Source: Gammaproteobacteria bacterium
Lineage (GTDB): Bacteria > Pseudomonadota > Gammaproteobacteria > Chromatiales > Chromatiaceae
DNA: 5,180 nt
Assembly (NCBI GenBank): GCA_015767355.1
Contig: JADWMH010000156.1
Location: 1-5,180 of the forward strand
Reading direction: 5' to 3'
Shown: positions 4,716-5,180 of the stretch, one piece after another
Layout of the letters: every line of letters starts with the position of its first letter
Numbering within the stretch: position 1 is the first letter of the stretch
Notes under the pieces: model-generated
Databases searched by the model: none
What the model was told of the DNA's origin: nothing
The model's input: only the letters and a program-made list of their open reading frames with translations
Position numbers and translations under genes: made by a program

Positions 4716-5180
4716 TTTCCTGCCTCCCGGGAAGCGGAATCCTGATCGCCGCCATCTCCATCGACACCCTGCTGCTTGGGTATAACCTTACCCTCGTCGA
4801 TGCACCGCTGTGCCCACCACGAGTGGTGGTCTTTAGCCCAGTTGAGATCGCAATAGCCGCTGGTCATCCCCTCGATGGCGCCCTGCATACCGATCGTGCC
4901 GATATAGATGTGCCCGATAATGGCCGCTATCATAAAAACTGCGGTAATTGCATGAATGACATGTGAGAGTTCCATGATACCGCGCCCCTGTCCAAAAACA
5001 GGGAACAGCAGCACAGCCCCGGAGAGAGCTATGAGTCCGCCAACGATGATCAGCAGCCAGAACAGGCTCTTCTCACCCATGTTGAAAAAATTTGAAGGAA
5101 CATCCTGTTTGCCGATAATCCCGCCGCCCTTCAGCAGCCAGGTCAGGTCGCCTCTCTGATAGATATTCCTGACCACGAAC
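4712..5180 (-). CDS. fdoI: Formate dehydrogenase gamma subunit (cytochrome b556, FdnI/FdoI family), C-terminal part
   Basis: The gene enters from the right edge; about 156 C-terminal residues are visible and the N-terminal helices are missing. The family anchors periplasmic formate dehydrogenase and passes electrons through two b haems to quinone. Seen: a cytoplasmic-loop-like start (…RGDLTWLLKGGG), then FFNMGEKSLFW leading into a membrane helix, and a final helix with SHVIHAITAVFMIAAIIGHIYIG, in which two histidines are 14 apart, exactly the H155/H169 spacing of E. coli FdnI. GMQGAIEGMTSG followed by WAKDHHSWW is the family C-terminus. A GTG at 5176 is in frame but the frame stays open upstream (a Phe codon precedes), so it is not taken as the start. 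The tail is longer than in E. coli and rich in Gly, Asp and Ser. It overlaps the NarI/DsrM-like gene by 4 nt. Related gammas serve other molybdopterin enzymes, so the formate assignment needs the upstream alpha subunit. Confidence 0.85.
   Translation of the reverse strand, partial: FVVRNIYQRGDLTWLLKGGGIIGKQDVPSNFFNMGEKSLFWLLIIVGGLIALSGAVLLFPVFGQGRGIMELSHVIHAITAVFMIAAIIGHIYIGTIGMQGAIEGMTSGYCDLNWAKDHHSWWAQRCIDEGKVIPKQQGVDGDGGDQDSASREAGK

Noticed and set aside
4017..4745. 242-codon plus-strand open frame
   Set aside because: It lies antisense to the NarI/DsrM-like gene and the HdrD-like start; its translation is rich in Gln, His and Lys with no domain, while the opposite frame has clear haem histidines and membrane helices.

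Overview
All genes in this window are read from the minus strand, so biological order runs from high to low coordinates. The content is respiratory: the C-terminal end of a formate-dehydrogenase-type cytochrome b, a NarI/DsrM-like membrane cytochrome, an HdrD/DsrK-like iron-sulfur protein, a small cysteine-containing protein of unknown function, and then the start of a periplasmic [NiFe]-hydrogenase operon (maturation protease, HupH-like protein, small subunit, first codons of Isp1). The hydrogenase layout, with a small subunit followed by a gene beginning like Isp1, is that of the Isp-type (HynS-Isp1-Isp2-HynL) group 1 enzymes known from purple sulfur bacteria and other sulfur-oxidising Gammaproteobacteria. 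I therefore infer a gammaproteobacterial sulfur oxidiser, free-living or symbiotic. No marker here proves the taxon.

Layout in transcription order. Unit 1 (5180 to 2317) is fdoI-like (partial), NarI/DsrM-like, HdrD/DsrK-like and the 151-aa unknown. The genes overlap or sit 1-17 nt apart, so they look like one operon that continues beyond the window. Unit 2 (2082 to 1) is hynD, hupH, hynS and isp1 (partial), again with ATGA/GTGA overlaps or a 4-nt gap. The 234-nt gap between the units holds a roughly 163-bp imperfect palindrome, centred on base 2238, with inverted ends like a miniature mobile element. Between it and hynD lies a plausible sigma-70-type promoter.

How the genes could work together (inference): the FdoI-type cytochrome would pass electrons from a periplasmic formate dehydrogenase, encoded outside the window, to quinone. 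The DsrM/DsrK-like pair would link quinone to a cytoplasmic thiol/disulfide or iron-sulfur chemistry. The hydrogenase downstream carries the same kind of module as Isp1 (Isp2 expected outside the window). So two paralogous cytochrome b plus CCG-protein modules, one next to formate dehydrogenase and one inside a hydrogenase operon, lie side by side. The most notable points are this duplication, the uncharacterised cysteine protein ending the formate-side operon, and the palindromic element whose border coincides with that protein's stop codon.
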